Assembly: GCF_002162355.1 (NCBI RefSeq)
Contig: NZ_CP021434.1
Span: 3,402,001-3,466,000, forward strand
From: Tumebacillus avium
GTDB lineage: Bacteria; Bacillota; Bacilli; Tumebacillales; Tumebacillaceae
Length of the DNA stretch: 64,000 bases
Direction: 5' to 3'
How positions within the stretch are numbered: the stretch's first letter is position 1; the number at the start of each line of letters is the position of its first letter. This document shows, in pieces, positions 51,667-62,600 of this stretch. The notes under the pieces are model-generated. The model saw only the letters and a program-made list of their open reading frames with translations. It was not told the DNA's origin and searched no databases. Position numbers and translations under genes: made by a program.

Positions 51667-52884
51667 ATGCAACTTTGGAAACGGAACTTAATCGTACTGT
51701 GGTTTGCCAACTTCACGGTGATGATGGGGATGAGCCTGGTCATGCCCTTTTTGCCTCTTTACATTGAATCCCTCGGAGTCACCGATCCGAAAGAGTTGGC
51801 GATGTGGGCCGGATTGGTGTTTTCCGGCACCTTTATGGCTTCGGCGATCTTTGCGCCGATCTGGGGCGCGCTGTCCGACAAGACGGGGCGCAAAGTGATG
51901 CTTTTGCGCAGCGCCATCGGGATGGCGGTCGTCATGGCGCTGATGGGCTTTGTCACCTCGGTGGAACAGCTGTTTGCGCTGCGGATCGGCATGGGCATCA
52001 TCTCCGGCTTCATTCCGGCTGCCGTCGCGCTGATGGCGACCAACACGCCAAAGGAGCATGTCGGCTACGCGCTGGGCACGCTGCAGACCGGCGGGGTGTC
52101 CGGTCAGATCATCGGCCCGCTGGTCGGCGGTGTGCTCGCTCACTTCCTCGGTTTTCGCAGCGTGTTTTGGTTTACGGCGAGCCTGCTGGTGGTCGCGACG
52201 ATCATCGTTGTGGTTTTCGTCAAAGAAGAGTTCAAAAAACCGGCTCCGGCAGCGAAACGGGTCAAAGGCGAGCGCCGGCGCTTTGAGATGCTCGACCATT
52301 TGAAGATGGTCTGGCCGGTGCTGGTCGTGTCTTTCCTGATCACCTTCTCGATGATGATGATCGACCCGATGATGTCGATCTACGTCTCACAGTTGGCGCC
52401 AAACGCCGAAAACGTGGCGCTGATCGCCGGGATGATCACCGCCTGCACCGGGATTGCCAACATCATCTTCTCTCCGCGCCTCGGCCGTCTCGGCGACCGG
52501 GTCGGCTACAAAAAAGTCCTGATGCTCGCCATGTGCGGCGCTGCTCTGTTCTACCTTCCGCAGGCGTTTGTCACCGCGCCGTGGCAGCTGATGGTCTGCC
52601 GCTTTGGACTTGGCATGTGCATCGGCGGCCTGATGCCGCAAGTCAACTCGCTGATCCGGACACGGGTGCCGACTGAGCTGCAGGGACGGATGTTTGGCTA
52701 CAACACGTCGGCGATGTTCCTTGGCAACCTGTGCGGGCCGAATGTCGGCGGTTTTATCGGCGGGACATTTGGGATTAGTTCGCTCTTTTTCATCTCGGCG
52801 TGTACAATGATAAGTAACGCGCTGTGGCTGAAATTTGCTGTCAAAGATCCCAAGGAACAGCCAGTCGCCGTGCAGGGAGCGTAG
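51667..52884 (+). CDS. MFS transporter, multidrug-efflux type
   Basis: A 405-aa proton-driven exporter with 12 predicted helices. Motif A GALSDKTGRKVML after helix 2, motif C-like GQIIGPLVGG in helix 5 and a central cytoplasmic loop (KKPAPAAKRVKGERRRFEML) are present, as in the DHA1 drug-H+ antiporters. ATG follows AGAAAGAAGGAAAG. It is divergent from the SUOX-like gene with about 70 bases between. Substrate unknown. Confidence 0.88.
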   Translation: MQLWKRNLIVLWFANFTVMMGMSLVMPFLPLYIESLGVTDPKELAMWAGLVFSGTFMASAIFAPIWGALSDKTGRKVMLLRSAIGMAVVMALMGFVTSVEQLFALRIGMGIISGFIPAAVALMATNTPKEHVGYALGTLQTGGVSGQIIGPLVGGVLAHFLGFRSVFWFTASLLVVATIIVVVFVKEEFKKPAPAAKRVKGERRRFEMLDHLKMVWPVLVVSFLITFSMMMIDPMMSIYVSQLAPNAENVALIAGMITACTGIANIIFSPRLGRLGDRVGYKKVLMLAMCGAALFYLPQAFVTAPWQLMVCRFGLGMCIGGLMPQVNSLIRTRVPTELQGRMFGYNTSAMFLGNLCGPNVGGFIGGTFGISSLFFISACTMISNALWLKFAVKDPKEQPVAVQGA

Positions 52885-52906
52885 CAAGAGAACGGAGGAT
52901 ACCGCA

Positions 52907-53353
52907 ATGAAACGATTGATCGCAGCGGGTCTGTGCGCCGGGCTGATCTTGGCCGGGTGCGCGCCGCAGACTGCCGAGCCGCCCAAACCAGCCCATGAGG
53001 AGCAAACGGAGGGCGTTGCGCTTCAGTTTGACGATCTGCTTCAGACGACGAAACTGGTCATGACCACCAAGGCAGGCTCGGACTTGCCAAAAACCTGGAA
53101 GTTCGAAGGGGACGAAGCGAAGGCGAAAGCAAACAGCCTCGTTCCGGTGCTGAAAGAAGGCCAGGAGCTGCCGGCCGGAGAAGGTCGCCTCGTGCAGACC
53201 ACGGTGCCGATGGTTTCCTTTATTCTTGATGTCGGCACAAAGAAAGCGAGCATCAACGTCTATCAGGACCGCTACGAATTCCAAGGCGCCTGGTACAAGT
53301 TGGAAAATGCACCAGATCGCACATATGGCTCGATCAACGAACTGGAGAAATAA
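52907..53353 (+). CDS. Hypothetical lipoprotein
   Basis: A 148-aa exported lipoprotein: signal peptide with lipobox LILAGC (Cys17), a Pro/Glu linker, then a beta-rich domain (WKFEGDEAKAKANSLVPVL; VSFILDVGTKKASINVYQDRYEF as part motifs). ATG at 52907 after CGGAGG, 22 bases after the MFS gene, so likely the same transcript. Function unknown. Confidence 0.78.
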   Translation: MKRLIAAGLCAGLILAGCAPQTAEPPKPAHEEQTEGVALQFDDLLQTTKLVMTTKAGSDLPKTWKFEGDEAKAKANSLVPVLKEGQELPAGEGRLVQTTVPMVSFILDVGTKKASINVYQDRYEFQGAWYKLENAPDRTYGSINELEK

Positions 53354-53354
53354 A

Positions 53355-53389
53355 AAAGACACCCGTCCACACGCTGGCGGGTGTCTTTT
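53355..53389. terminator. Terminator between lipoprotein and nitroreductase genes
   Basis: AAAAGACACCCG / CGGGTGTCTTTT, a 12-bp stem with a 12-base loop, between convergent genes. Confidence 0.82.
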
Positions 53390-53392
53390 GGG

Positions 53393-53878
53393 TTACGGCA
53401 GCTGATGCAGTTTTTGCTGAATCGGCGTGCGCGGTTTCACAGCCGGCACTTCCAGCGGGTAGCCGACGGGCAGGAATCCGACGATCTCCTGTCCCTCCGG
53501 CAGTGCGAGCAACTCGCGGACGCGGGGCGAGACGCCAAGCGAAGACCAGCCGGTGCCGACCCCTTCGGCGTGCGCGGCCAGCATGAAATTTTGGATGAAG
53601 CAGGCTACCGCTTCGACGTGCTCATCCCGGTCGATCGCCGTTTTTGCCGGGGTGGACGCCACAGCGAGCAGGAGGGGAGCCCCGCCAAAATTCGTTTTGT
53701 GCTTCACTTGCGCCCGCGTTTCCGGGCCGATCACGTAGACCTCCCATGGCTCAGCCATGCGGTGATTCGGCGCGTAGCTGGCCCATGTCAGCCACTCCTC
53801 AACACGCTCCATCGGCACGGGGTCGGGCTTGAACTGCTTGATGTTGCGCCGGGTGAGTATCGCTTGTTTTATGTCCAT
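53393..53878 (-). CDS. Nitroreductase family protein
   Basis: A 161-aa FMN-dependent oxidoreductase. RRNIKQFKPDPVP near the start contributes FMN phosphate ligands; SYAPNHRMAEPWEVYVI and GVGTGWSSLG are family segments. It is shorter than most (about 180-220 aa) but ends normally. Substrate unknown. ATG after GAAAGGAGCG on minus. Confidence 0.88.
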   Translation of the reverse strand: MDIKQAILTRRNIKQFKPDPVPMERVEEWLTWASYAPNHRMAEPWEVYVIGPETRAQVKHKTNFGGAPLLLAVASTPAKTAIDRDEHVEAVACFIQNFMLAAHAEGVGTGWSSLGVSPRVRELLALPEGQEIVGFLPVGYPLEVPAVKPRTPIQQKLHQLP

Positions 53879-54041
53879 CAGAACGCGCTCCTTTCCAAGT
53901 ACCCAAAGTATCTCCTACTATTGTATGTGGTCATGCAGATGTTATAGTATTCCGAATTTTTTTCAGTGACGGAAACAGGTTTGTATTTTCCACAAGGTTG
54001 GATTATCCTAAGGAAGATGTGTGTGGAAGGGGGCTATGCGG

Positions 54042-54278
54042 ATGGATAAAGCTTCTGTTCGCGCGATGGTGATCAAGAAAGTCGTTGACGAACTGTACCT
54101 CGACGAGAAGTTTGTCACCGAGCAGATTGACGCGATGGAAAAAGAACTTGGCGATGACCTTTACGGCCGCGACACGATCGCGGAAGTAGTCGCCCGCATC
54201 CTCGACATCATGGACGACGTCGAGTGGTCCAGCGACAAGTCCGGCCTGGTCGATAAGCCTGTGAAGAAAGTAAACTGA
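54042..54278 (+). CDS. Hypothetical helical protein
   Basis: A 78-aa acidic protein (DKASVRAMVIKKVVDELYL; AEVVARILDIMDDVEW). ATG at 54042 lies eight bases after AAGGGGG; an ATG two codons earlier is too close. No motif recognised; followed by a second small gene. Confidence 0.65.
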   Translation: MDKASVRAMVIKKVVDELYLDEKFVTEQIDAMEKELGDDLYGRDTIAEVVARILDIMDDVEWSSDKSGLVDKPVKKVN

Positions 54279-54355
54279 TCGGCGTGCAAGCATCTAAGAG
54301 GTAAGGAAGCAGCATACTAGTCTCATCTGTATCCATTCAAAAGGAGTGACGCCAG

Positions 54356-54520
54356 ATGAATCAAGAGTATACGCTTCGCTGTTCGCTTTGCGGGACGACA
54401 CATGAGGCGGACGCAGCATCGGTCGAGCAGGTGCAGGCTGCGAAGGAAGGCAGTTCCACCTATATCTGCGATACCTGCGGACGCAGGGTTCAGTTCGAGA
54501 GCGAGCAGAAATTCCGCTAA
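54356..54520 (+). CDS. 54-aa zinc-ribbon protein (DUF2197-like)
   Basis: CSLCG near the start and CDTCG near the end form a CxxC...CxxC zinc ribbon with a helical insertion; the second half ICDTCGRRV resembles DUF2197 proteins. ATG after AAAGGAGTGA. Function unknown. Confidence 0.72.
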   Translation: MNQEYTLRCSLCGTTHEADAASVEQVQAAKEGSSTYICDTCGRRVQFESEQKFR

Positions 54521-54635
54521 GAAGTTGTCACTGATTTGTCGATTCTTGCAGGACTCGGACGAAACGGGTCGAATATAGAAGTTTGTTTTGGGCAATTGTA
54601 CATTTTTTCACGAATCAAGTGGAGGAGGAAGCGGA

Positions 54636-55793
54636 ATGAACATCCATGAGTATCAAGGCAAAGCTGTCTTGAAAAAGTATGGCGTAGCGGTTCCGAACGG
54701 CCGCGTGGCCTTTACGGTAGATGAAGCAGCACAGATCGCTGAAGAACTGGGCGGCAAGGCTGTAGTAAAAGCACAGATCCACGCAGGCGGCCGCGGCAAG
54801 GCAGGCGGCGTTAAGCTTGGCAAGAGCGTCGAAGAAGTTCGTACATACGCAGAACAGATCCTCGGCATGACGCTGGTCACGCACCAGACCGGTCCGGAAG
54901 GCAAGGTTGTCAACCGTCTTCTGATCGAAGAGCTGTCCGACATCAAGAAAGAATACTACATCGGTCTCGTCGTTGACCGCGCTACCCAGCGCGTTGTCAT
55001 GATGGCGTCTGAAGAAGGCGGCACCGAGATCGAAGAAGTGGCAGAAGCGACTCCGGAGAAGATCTTCAAAGAAGCGATCGACCCGGCTATTGGCCTGGTT
55101 GCTTTCCAAGCACAAAAGCTGGCATACGCGATCAACATCCCGAAAGAGCTGGTGAAGCAGGCTGTGAAGTTCATGCAGGGCCTGTACGCTGCGTTTGTTG
55201 AAAACGACTGCTCGATCGCGGAGATCAACCCGCTCGTCGTCACCGGCGACGGCCGTGTTGTGGCGCTGGACGCGAAGCTGAACTTCGACTCCAACGCACT
55301 GTTCCGCCACAGCGACATCCTCGAATTGCGCGACCTGGAAGAAGAAGATCCGAAAGAGATCGAAGCTTCCAAGTTCGACCTGACCTACATTGCACTCGAC
55401 GGCAACATCGGCTGCATGGTGAACGGTGCAGGCCTGGCGATGGCAACGATGGACACCATCCAGCACTACGGCGGCACCCCGGCGAACTTCCTTGACGTAG
55501 GGGGCGGCGCGACCACTGAGAAAGTTACCGCTGCGTTCAAGATCATCCTGTCTGACGATAACGTCAAAGGCATCCTGGTCAACATTTTCGGCGGGATCAT
55601 GAAGTGTGACACCATCGCAGAAGGCGTTGTTGCAGCTGCAAGAGAAATCGGCCTCAACCAGCCGCTCGTCGTTCGCCTTGAAGGCACCAACGTCGAGCTT
55701 GGCAAGAAGATTCTCAACGAGTCCGGCCTGAACATCGTAGCAGCAGACAGCCTCGCTGATGCAGCTCAAAAGATCGTCGCATTGGTGAAGTAA
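54636..55793 (+). CDS. sucC: Succinyl-CoA synthetase beta subunit (ADP-forming)
   Basis: A 385-aa subunit carrying the ATP-grasp nucleotide site. [32 protein letters not shown] and [15 protein letters not shown] are canonical. ATG after GGAGGAGGAA. It partners SucD, 24 bases downstream, in the TCA-cycle step that forms succinate and ATP. Confidence 0.98.
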   Translation: MNIHEYQGKAVLKKYGVAVPNGRVAFTVDEAAQIAEELGGKAVVKAQIHAGGRGKAGGVKLGKSVEEVRTYAEQILGMTLVTHQTGPEGKVVNRLLIEELSDIKKEYYIGLVVDRATQRVVMMASEEGGTEIEEVAEATPEKIFKEAIDPAIGLVAFQAQKLAYAINIPKELVKQAVKFMQGLYAAFVENDCSIAEINPLVVTGDGRVVALDAKLNFDSNALFRHSDILELRDLEEEDPKEIEASKFDLTYIALDGNIGCMVNGAGLAMATMDTIQHYGGTPANFLDVGGGATTEKVTAAFKIILSDDNVKGILVNIFGGIMKCDTIAEGVVAAAREIGLNQPLVVRLEGTNVELGKKILNESGLNIVAADSLADAAQKIVALVK

Positions 55794-55817
55794 TACGAGC
55801 GGAGGAGGGTAACCCAA

Positions 55818-56720
55818 ATGTCTATCTTGATTAACAAAGATACAAAGGTCATGACCCAGGGCATCACGGGTAAAACGGGCCTTTTCCATACAAAGCAAGC
55901 GATTGAATACGGAACGAACATGGTTGCGGGCGTAACCCCGGGCAAAGGCGGCACCGAAATCGAAGGCGTGCCGATCTTCAACACCGTGGTGGAAGCGAAA
56001 AATGCGACCGGCGCTAACGTGTCTGTCGTCTACGTTCCGCCGGCGTTTGCAGCAGACTCGATCATGGAAGCGGTAGACGCTGACCTCGATCTCGTCATCT
56101 GCATCACCGAAGGCATCCCGGTTATGGACATGATCAAAGTGCGCCGCTTCATGGAAGGCAAGCGCACCCGCCTGATCGGTCCGAACTGCCCGGGCGTTAT
56201 CACGCCGGGCGAGTGCAAGATCGGCATCATGCCGGGCTACATCCACACCCCGGGCCGCGTGGGCGTTGTTTCCCGCTCCGGCACCTTGACCTATGAAGCG
56301 GTACACCAGTTGTCCACCGAAAACATCGGTCAATCCACCGCAGTTGGCATCGGTGGCGACCCGATCAACGGCACCAACTTCATCGACGTTCTGGAACTGT
56401 TCCAAAACGACCCGGACACCGACGCGATCATCATGATCGGCGAAATCGGCGGCACCGCGGAAGAAGAAGCGGCTGAGTGGATCAAAGCAAACTGCACCAA
56501 GCCGGTTGTCGGCTTTATCGCAGGCGCAACTGCGCCTCCGGGCAAGCGCATGGGCCATGCAGGCGCGATCATCTCCGGCGGCAAGGGCACCGCAGCTGAA
56601 AAGATCTCTGCGATGGAAGCAGCGGGCATCCGCGTAGCTCCGACCCCGTCCGACCTTGGTTCCACTATGGTCGCACTGCTCAAGGAAAAAGGTCTGCTTG
56701 AGAAAGTGACCGTGAAGTAA
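55818..56720 (+). CDS. sucD: Succinyl-CoA synthetase alpha subunit
   Basis: A 300-aa subunit with the CoA-binding Rossmann domain ([19 protein letters not shown]) and the phosphorylated His in [11 protein letters not shown] (about 248). [21 protein letters not shown] is typical in part. ATG after GGAGGAGGG. A terminator follows. Confidence 0.98.
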   Translation: MSILINKDTKVMTQGITGKTGLFHTKQAIEYGTNMVAGVTPGKGGTEIEGVPIFNTVVEAKNATGANVSVVYVPPAFAADSIMEAVDADLDLVICITEGIPVMDMIKVRRFMEGKRTRLIGPNCPGVITPGECKIGIMPGYIHTPGRVGVVSRSGTLTYEAVHQLSTENIGQSTAVGIGGDPINGTNFIDVLELFQNDPDTDAIIMIGEIGGTAEEEAAEWIKANCTKPVVGFIAGATAPPGKRMGHAGAIISGGKGTAAEKISAMEAAGIRVAPTPSDLGSTMVALLKEKGLLEKVTVK

Positions 56721-56735
56721 TTTCACACAACCAGC

Positions 56736-56766
56736 AAGAGAGACTCCGCGTGAGTCTCTCTTTTTT
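56736..56766 (+). terminator. Terminator after sucD
   Basis: AAGAGAGACTC / GAGTCTCTCTT with a short CGCGT loop, then T run. Confidence 0.85.
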
Positions 56767-56786
56767 ATCCGAGAGGGGGAACGCAT

Positions 56787-57938
56787 GTGCGCGTCGATGA
56801 TATTTTGCTCTGGCTGTCCGTATCGCCCGGTGTGGGGGCGGTATCTGTGCGCAGGCTGCACGACTACCTGGGAAGTTGGGAGAAGGTGTGGGCGGCTGGA
56901 GAAGCGGAGATGAAAGCGGCGGGGGTGAAGAATGCGATCATCCGGTCGCTGCTGGCTGCCAGAGCCCATTTTGACCCCGTGGCGGTGCGCAGGCAGTTCG
57001 AGCCGGAAGGGGTGCGCTATGTGTCACAAGTGCATGCGGAGTATCCGGAGATCTTGCACACGCTGTATGATCCGCCTGCAGGGCTGTTTGTGATCGGGAT
57101 GATCCCCGGGACCGGGTCTGATGCGCTTGCTGTGGTCGGCGCGCGGACACTGACCTCCTACGGGCGGCTGGCGACGGAGCGCCTGGTCACGGAGCTGGCC
57201 CAAAGCGGCCTGACGATCGTCTCCGGTCTGGCGCGCGGCATCGACACAGCGGCACACGGCGCTACACTGCAAGCGGGCGGTCGGACGGTCGCTGTGCTTG
57301 GCAGCGGGGTCTTGCAGATCTACCCGCGTGAAAATGTCCCCCTCGCGCACCGCATCGCCGACGGACACGGCGCTGTCGTCTCCGAGTATCCGCCACACAC
57401 GCCCGGCAGGCCGCAAAACTTTCCGATCCGCAACCGGATCATCTCCGGCCTTGCCCAAGCCACCCTCGTCGTTGAAGCCGGCGAAAAAAGCGGCTCGCTG
57501 ATCACCGCCGACCAAGCGCTTGAGCAAGGCCGCGATGTCTACGCCGTCCCGGGTCCGATCACCTCCCCGCCCAGCATCGGGACGAATCGCCTGATTCAAC
57601 AAGGAGCTAAACTCGTTTTGACAGCTTCCGATATCCTCGAAGACTACAGCCTTTCTTTCCAAGACACCCAGAGCGGCGAAAACGCCGGAAATCATGGCTC
57701 AAGCGAACTCAACTCCGCTTTCTCCCCGCTGCAATCCCCGCTGCAAAACCATCCTGCCCATTCTTCAGAAGCTCTTCTCCTTCTAAAATCCCTTGGCTAC
57801 GAAGAAGCCACCCTTGACGACCTGCATCACCGCACCGGCATGCCGCCTGGTCTCCTGCACAGCACGCTCTTGCGGCTGCAGTTGCAAGGCGTGATCTCGG
57901 CCTTGCCCGGCAACCGTTTTCTCCGTGTGAAAACGTAA
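56787..57938 (+). CDS. dprA: DNA-processing protein DprA
   Basis: A 383-aa protein that loads RecA on incoming single-stranded DNA during transformation. N-terminal helical region, then the Rossmann domain with VVGARTLTSYG, VSGLARGIDTAAHGATL, GSGVLQIYPREN and FPIRNRIISGLA. A Ser/Gln-rich linker leads to a C-terminal winged helix (LDDLHHRTGMPPGLLHSTL). GTG start behind GAGAGGGG. Same sucD-dprA-topA order as Bacillus. Confidence 0.96.
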   Translation: MRVDDILLWLSVSPGVGAVSVRRLHDYLGSWEKVWAAGEAEMKAAGVKNAIIRSLLAARAHFDPVAVRRQFEPEGVRYVSQVHAEYPEILHTLYDPPAGLFVIGMIPGTGSDALAVVGARTLTSYGRLATERLVTELAQSGLTIVSGLARGIDTAAHGATLQAGGRTVAVLGSGVLQIYPRENVPLAHRIADGHGAVVSEYPPHTPGRPQNFPIRNRIISGLAQATLVVEAGEKSGSLITADQALEQGRDVYAVPGPITSPPSIGTNRLIQQGAKLVLTASDILEDYSLSFQDTQSGENAGNHGSSELNSAFSPLQSPLQNHPAHSSEALLLLKSLGYEEATLDDLHHRTGMPPGLLHSTLLRLQLQGVISALPGNRFLRVKT

Positions 57939-57966
57939 GAGAGGGGCAGACACCACTCTCTTTTTT
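57937..57966 (+). terminator. Weak terminator after dprA
   Basis: AAGAGAG / CTCTCTT, 7 bp with a 12-base loop, then T run. Confidence 0.55.
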
Positions 57967-58035
57967 AGCTGACACCGTTTGCCGTTTGTGCGGTTTGGAT
58001 ATTACTAATCCATGAGTTCGCGCATAAAAATATCG

Positions 58036-58072
58036 TTTTGTCGTGACAAACGGTGATTTCTTGATATATATT
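58036..58072 (+). promoter_or_regulatory. topA promoter with overlapping palindrome
   Basis: TGACAA (58044-58049), 17-base spacer, TATATT (58067-58072). A perfect palindrome TTTGTCGTGACAAA (58037-58050) covers the -35 box and could bind a regulator. The 202 bases between dprA and topA hold nothing else I can support. Confidence 0.55.
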
Positions 58073-58140
58073 GGTACATAGCATCTCTGGATTGTCATAT
58101 GAAAACGCATTCTATTACATAAAGAAAGGAGGAGAGAGTC

Positions 58141-60249
58141 GTGTCCGATTATCTCGTAATCGTCGAGTCTCCCGCCAAAGCAAAGACGATCGGCAAGTAC
58201 CTCGGAAAGAAATATGTGGTCAAGGCGTCAATGGGTCACGTGCGTGATCTGCCGAAATCGCAGCTTGGCGTTACTGTAGAAGACGACTTCTCTCCGAAAT
58301 ACATAACCATTCGTGGAAAAGGCGACATTTTGAAAGAGTTGCGCGATGCCCGCAAAAAGGCGAAACAAGTCTTTCTCGCAGCTGACCCTGATCGCGAAGG
58401 CGAAGCGATTGCGTGGCATTTGGCACATATTCTCGATGTCGATACGGCAGCACCCTGCCGCGTCGTCTTCAACGAGATCACGAAAGATGCCGTAAAAGAA
58501 GCGTTCAAACATCCGCGCTCGATCAACATGAACCTGGTCAACGCCCAACAGGCCCGCCGCATCTTGGACCGCCTCGTTGGCTATCAGATCTCCCCTCTTC
58601 TATGGAAGAAAGTCAAAAAAGGGCTGTCTGCCGGCCGCGTCCAATCGGTCGCGGTGCGTTTGATCATCGATCGCGAGAATGAAATCCGCGCGTTCGAGCC
58701 GGAAGAGTACTGGACGCTGACCACTCATTTCAAAATCGACAAAAGCAAATTTGAAGCAAGATTCCACGGTTTCGGAGAAGAGAAAAAAGAATTGAAGTCG
58801 GAAGCGGACGTACTGGAGATCCAAAAGATGATCGCCGGTCAAAACTGGATTGTGCAATCGGTCAAAATGACCGAGCGCAGACGCAATCCGTCCGCACCGT
58901 TCACCACTTCCACATTGCAACAGGAAGCGGCCCGCAAATTGAACTTCCGCGCATCGAAAACGATGTCCCTCGCCCAGCAGCTCTATGAAGGGATTGACAT
59001 CGGCGGGGAAGGGACGGTCGGTTTGATCACCTATATGCGTACCGACTCCGTCCGCATCTCCCCGATTGCGCAAGAGGAAGCGCGAGAATATATCACCTCA
59101 GAATACGGCGCGGACTATTATCCGCCCGAGCCGCGCAACTACGCGACCAAGTCTAAAGGGGCGCAAGAAGCGCACGAAGCGGTGCGCCCGACTTCGGTGC
59201 TGCGCCACCCGGACAAGATCAAGGAATTCTTGAGCCGCGACCAGTTCCGCCTCTATAAGCTGGTCTGGGACCGCTTTGTCGCGTCGCAGATGTCTTCGGC
59301 GGTGCTCGATACGATGACCGTCGACATCGCAGCCGGCGAGACGCGTTTTCGCGCGACAGGTTCGAAGATCAAATTCCCGGGCTTCATGACCTTATATATT
59401 GAAGGAAATGATGAAGGGAAAGACGATGATGAGAAGTTCCTGCCGCCGATGGAAGAAGGGCAGCAGTTAAAAGACCCGGAAGTTGAACCGAAACAGCACT
59501 TCACGCAGCCGCCGCCGCGCTTTACCGAGGCGCGCCTCGTCAAGACGATGGAGGAGATCGGCATCGGACGTCCGTCCACCTATGCGCCGACTCTGGAGAC
59601 GATCCAAAAGCGCGGCTACGTGCTGTTGGAGGAGAAGCGTTTCATCCCGACCGAGCTTGGCGAGATCGTCCATGAGATGATGGCAGAGTTCTTCCCGCAG
59701 ATCATCGACGTCGATTTCACCTCCACGATCGAGCAGGAGCTCGACGAAGTGGAAGAAGGCGATATCGACTGGGTGAAAGTCCTCGGCGAGTTCTACGGGG
59801 ATTTTGAAAAGCATCTGCGCATAGCCGAAGAAGAGATGAAGCACGTGGAGCTGCAAGAGGAAGTCTCAGACGTCCCGTGTGAAAAATGCGGGAAGCTGAT
59901 GGTTTACAAACACGGCCGCTACGGCAAATTCTTGGCTTGTCCGGGCTTCCCGGACTGCCGCAACACCAAGCCGATCTTAAAAGAGATCGGCGTTGGCTGC
60001 CCGAAATGCAAAGTGGGGCAGCTCGTCGAGCGCAAAGGCAAACGCCGCCGTGTGTTCTTCGGGTGTGACCACTATCCGGAGTGCGATTTCATCATCTGGG
60101 ATCGTCCGACCGGCAACCCTTGCCCGGAGTGCGGCGAACCGCTTATCATAAAACGCACCGGAAAAGGTGAAGGTAAGGAAGTCATCCAGTGTTCCGGTGC
60201 GGAATGCAGCCATAAAGAAGAAGTGACCACAGAGGGCAAACAGGGGTAG
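58141..60249 (+). CDS. topA: DNA topoisomerase I
   Basis: A 702-aa type IA enzyme that relaxes negative supercoils. TOPRIM domain at the start ([30 protein letters not shown]), the catalytic Tyr in [12 protein letters not shown] (about 300), and three C-terminal zinc fingers (CEKCGKL, CPKCKVG with CDHYPEC, CPECGEP). GTG start after GGAGGAGAG. Full length. Confidence 0.97.
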   Translation: MSDYLVIVESPAKAKTIGKYLGKKYVVKASMGHVRDLPKSQLGVTVEDDFSPKYITIRGKGDILKELRDARKKAKQVFLAADPDREGEAIAWHLAHILDVDTAAPCRVVFNEITKDAVKEAFKHPRSINMNLVNAQQARRILDRLVGYQISPLLWKKVKKGLSAGRVQSVAVRLIIDRENEIRAFEPEEYWTLTTHFKIDKSKFEARFHGFGEEKKELKSEADVLEIQKMIAGQNWIVQSVKMTERRRNPSAPFTTSTLQQEAARKLNFRASKTMSLAQQLYEGIDIGGEGTVGLITYMRTDSVRISPIAQEEAREYITSEYGADYYPPEPRNYATKSKGAQEAHEAVRPTSVLRHPDKIKEFLSRDQFRLYKLVWDRFVASQMSSAVLDTMTVDIAAGETRFRATGSKIKFPGFMTLYIEGNDEGKDDDEKFLPPMEEGQQLKDPEVEPKQHFTQPPPRFTEARLVKTMEEIGIGRPSTYAPTLETIQKRGYVLLEEKRFIPTELGEIVHEMMAEFFPQIIDVDFTSTIEQELDEVEEGDIDWVKVLGEFYGDFEKHLRIAEEEMKHVELQEEVSDVPCEKCGKLMVYKHGRYGKFLACPGFPDCRNTKPILKEIGVGCPKCKVGQLVERKGKRRRVFFGCDHYPECDFIIWDRPTGNPCPECGEPLIIKRTGKGEGKEVIQCSGAECSHKEEVTTEGKQG

Positions 60250-60265
60250 TTTGCCCCTGTTTTTT
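60238..60265 (+). terminator. Terminator overlapping the topA stop
   Basis: AAACAGGGG / CCCCTGTTT, then T run; the stop codon lies in the loop. Confidence 0.75.
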
Positions 60266-60289
60266 GTGGTAAGAAAGGGGATTTTCATC

Positions 60290-61603
60290 ATGACACAGCC
60301 GATCACAGTCATCGGGGCAGGTCTTGCAGGGTCGGAGGCAGCATGGCAGATCGCCAAGCGCGGCCATCGCGTCAACCTGTACGAGATGCGCCCCGTTCGC
60401 GCGACTGATGCACATAAAACGGAAAACTTCGCCGAACTGGTCTGCTCGAACTCCCTGCGCGGAGCATCGCTGACCAACGCGGTGGGCCTGTTAAAAGAAG
60501 AGATGCGCCGCCTCGACTCGGTGATCATCTCCTCGGCCGACAAGACGGCCGTACCGGCAGGCGGAGCGCTTGCTGTCGACCGCGATGTCTTCTCCGGGGA
60601 AGTGACGCGCCGCGTCATGGAGCACCCGAACATCAACGTCATCCGCGAAGAGGTGACCGAGATTCCGCAGGACGGCATCGTGATCATCGCCAGCGGTCCG
60701 CTGACCTCGCCGTTTTTGTCCAAAGCGATCTTGGAACTGACCGGAGAAGAGTACCTGTATTTCTACGATGCAGCCGCTCCGATCATCAACAAGGAATCGA
60801 TCAATTTTGACAAGGCGTTTATCGCCTCCCGCTACGACAAAGGGGAAGCGGCGTACATCAACTGCCCGATGACCGAAGAGGAATACAACGCGTTTTACGA
60901 AGCGTTGGTCACGGCTGAAGTGGTGCCGCTGAAAGAATTTGAGAAAGAGATCTTCTTCGAAGGCTGCATGCCGGTCGAAGTGATGGCTAAACGCGGCCGT
61001 CAGACCATGCTGTTTGGTCCGCTGAAGCCGGTTGGACTGCCCGACCCGCGCACCGGCAAAGAGCCGTTTGCCGTCGTGCAGCTGCGCCAGGACAACGCCA
61101 CCGCCACTTTGTACAATATGGTTGGTTTCCAGACCCATCTCAAGTGGGGCGAGCAGAGCCGGGTGTTCCAGATGATCCCGGGCCTCGAAAATGCAGAGAT
61201 CGTGCGCTTTGGCGTCATGCACCGCAACACGTACATCAACTCGCCGAACTTCCTGCGCCAGACCTACCAGACGAAAACGCGCGACAACCTGTTTTTCGCC
61301 GGTCAAATCACCGGTGTGGAAGGCTATGTTGAATCGGCAGCAGCCGGCCTGATCGCGGGCATCAACGCTTCCCGTCTGCTCGAAGGCAAGGAACCGCTGG
61401 AGTTCCCGCGCGAGACGGCGATCGGCTCGCTTGCGTATTACATCACGCATACCAGCGGCAAGAACTTCCAGCCGATGAACGCAACGTTTGGTCTGCTCCC
61501 GCCGCTGGAGAAAAAGATCCGCAACAAGATGGAGAAAAACGAAAAGATCTCCGAACGCGCATTGGACAGCCTCGGCGCGTTTATGAGTGGGCAAGAGCTT
61601 TAA
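60290..61603 (+). CDS. trmFO: tRNA (uracil-54-C5)-methyltransferase TrmFO
   Basis: A 437-aa folate- and FAD-dependent enzyme making ribothymidine 54 in the T-loop. FAD site [14 protein letters not shown] at the start, [26 protein letters not shown] with a conserved Cys, and [16 protein letters not shown] near the C-terminus. ATG at 60290 follows AGAAAGGGG; an upstream in-frame ATG falls within the terminator region. Confidence 0.96.
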   Translation: MTQPITVIGAGLAGSEAAWQIAKRGHRVNLYEMRPVRATDAHKTENFAELVCSNSLRGASLTNAVGLLKEEMRRLDSVIISSADKTAVPAGGALAVDRDVFSGEVTRRVMEHPNINVIREEVTEIPQDGIVIIASGPLTSPFLSKAILELTGEEYLYFYDAAAPIINKESINFDKAFIASRYDKGEAAYINCPMTEEEYNAFYEALVTAEVVPLKEFEKEIFFEGCMPVEVMAKRGRQTMLFGPLKPVGLPDPRTGKEPFAVVQLRQDNATATLYNMVGFQTHLKWGEQSRVFQMIPGLENAEIVRFGVMHRNTYINSPNFLRQTYQTKTRDNLFFAGQITGVEGYVESAAAGLIAGINASRLLEGKEPLEFPRETAIGSLAYYITHTSGKNFQPMNATFGLLPPLEKKIRNKMEKNEKISERALDSLGAFMSGQEL

Positions 61604-61604
61604 T

Positions 61605-61628
61605 ACGGGTCTAAAACGCCCGTTTTTT
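61605..61628 (+). terminator. Short terminator after trmFO
   Basis: ACGGG / CCCGT, 5 bp, then six T. Confidence 0.5.
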
Positions 61629-61660
61629 ACATAGGGATGCAGGAAAAGGCGGGGATTACG

Positions 61661-62581
61661 ATGGAACAGCCGCTCGTCTGGCCGCCGATGATCGATCATC
61701 AGGTGGACTTGTACATGCAGTATCTCGCCGTCGAGAAAAGGGTGTCACATCACACGCTCGACCATTATTATTCCGACCTCGAACAGTTCATCGCCTTTAT
61801 GCTGGGCGAAGGGCGAACTTCGTTTGCCGACATCACGCATCTGGATGTGCGCACGTTTGTCGGCCGCATGGCGCGCGACCGGGCGAAAAAGACGATCGCG
61901 CGCAAAGTTTCGGCGCTCCGCTCCTTTTTCACTTTTTTGCGGCGGGAAGGCTTTGTGGAGAAAAATCCGGCCAAAGACGTGCACCTGCCCAAGCTGGAGC
62001 GCCGCCTGCCGAACTTTTTATACCTCGATGCCGTCGAGCGCCTGATGAACGCGCCTGACACCTCCACGCTGCTGGGACTGCGCGACAAGGCGCTGCTCGA
62101 GCTCTTGTACGCGTCCGGCGTGCGGGTCAGCGAGTGCGTCGGGCTCGACCGCTCAGACCTCGACCTGGACCTTGGGGCAGCGCTGGTCTACGGCAAAGGC
62201 GCCAAGGAGCGCTACGTCCTGCTCGGGTCGTCTGCGCTCAGCGCTTTGCGCCGGTATCTGAGCGAGGCCTGGCCGCTCTTGCGGCAGCAGGCGGACGGGG
62301 AGGATCGCCCCGTGTTTCTCAACCACAAAGGAACGCGTTTGTCTGACCGCAGCGTGCGACGTATTCTCGACAAATACGTAGTACAACTTGCCGGGATGCA
62401 AAAAGTGTCTCCGCACACGCTGCGCCACACGTTTGCCACCCATCTGCTCGACCACGGTGCCGATTTACGGGTCGTGCAGGAACTGCTCGGCCACGCCAGT
62501 CTGTCCAGCACGCAGATCTATACGCACACGACTCGCGAGCATCTGGAGCGAGTGTACACCAAGGCCCATCCGCGGGCCTAA
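61661..62581 (+). CDS. xerC: Tyrosine recombinase XerC (CodV)
   Basis: A 306-aa site-specific recombinase resolving chromosome dimers at dif. N-terminal SAM-like domain ([18 protein letters not shown]), catalytic Arg in [13 protein letters not shown], then [12 protein letters not shown] and [16 protein letters not shown] with the His, Arg, His and nucleophile Tyr. ATG at 61661 follows AAGGCGGGG; an ATG eight codons earlier is possible. Its place before clpQY is the Bacillus codV position, so it is housekeeping rather than an integrase. Confidence 0.94.
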   Translation: MEQPLVWPPMIDHQVDLYMQYLAVEKRVSHHTLDHYYSDLEQFIAFMLGEGRTSFADITHLDVRTFVGRMARDRAKKTIARKVSALRSFFTFLRREGFVEKNPAKDVHLPKLERRLPNFLYLDAVERLMNAPDTSTLLGLRDKALLELLYASGVRVSECVGLDRSDLDLDLGAALVYGKGAKERYVLLGSSALSALRRYLSEAWPLLRQQADGEDRPVFLNHKGTRLSDRSVRRILDKYVVQLAGMQKVSPHTLRHTFATHLLDHGADLRVVQELLGHASLSSTQIYTHTTREHLERVYTKAHPRA

Positions 62582-62600
62582 GAGAGAGGGGACGGGAAGT

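Noticed and set aside
54615..56969. A 784-codon open frame antisense to sucC and sucD
   Set aside because: It spans two well-known genes and the terminator between them. Composition is Arg/His/Asp-rich noise and no family is visible.
61661..62581. Tyrosine recombinase as a sign of a mobile element
   Set aside because: It lies in the conserved trmFO-xerC-clpQ-clpY order and its sequence matches XerC/CodV.
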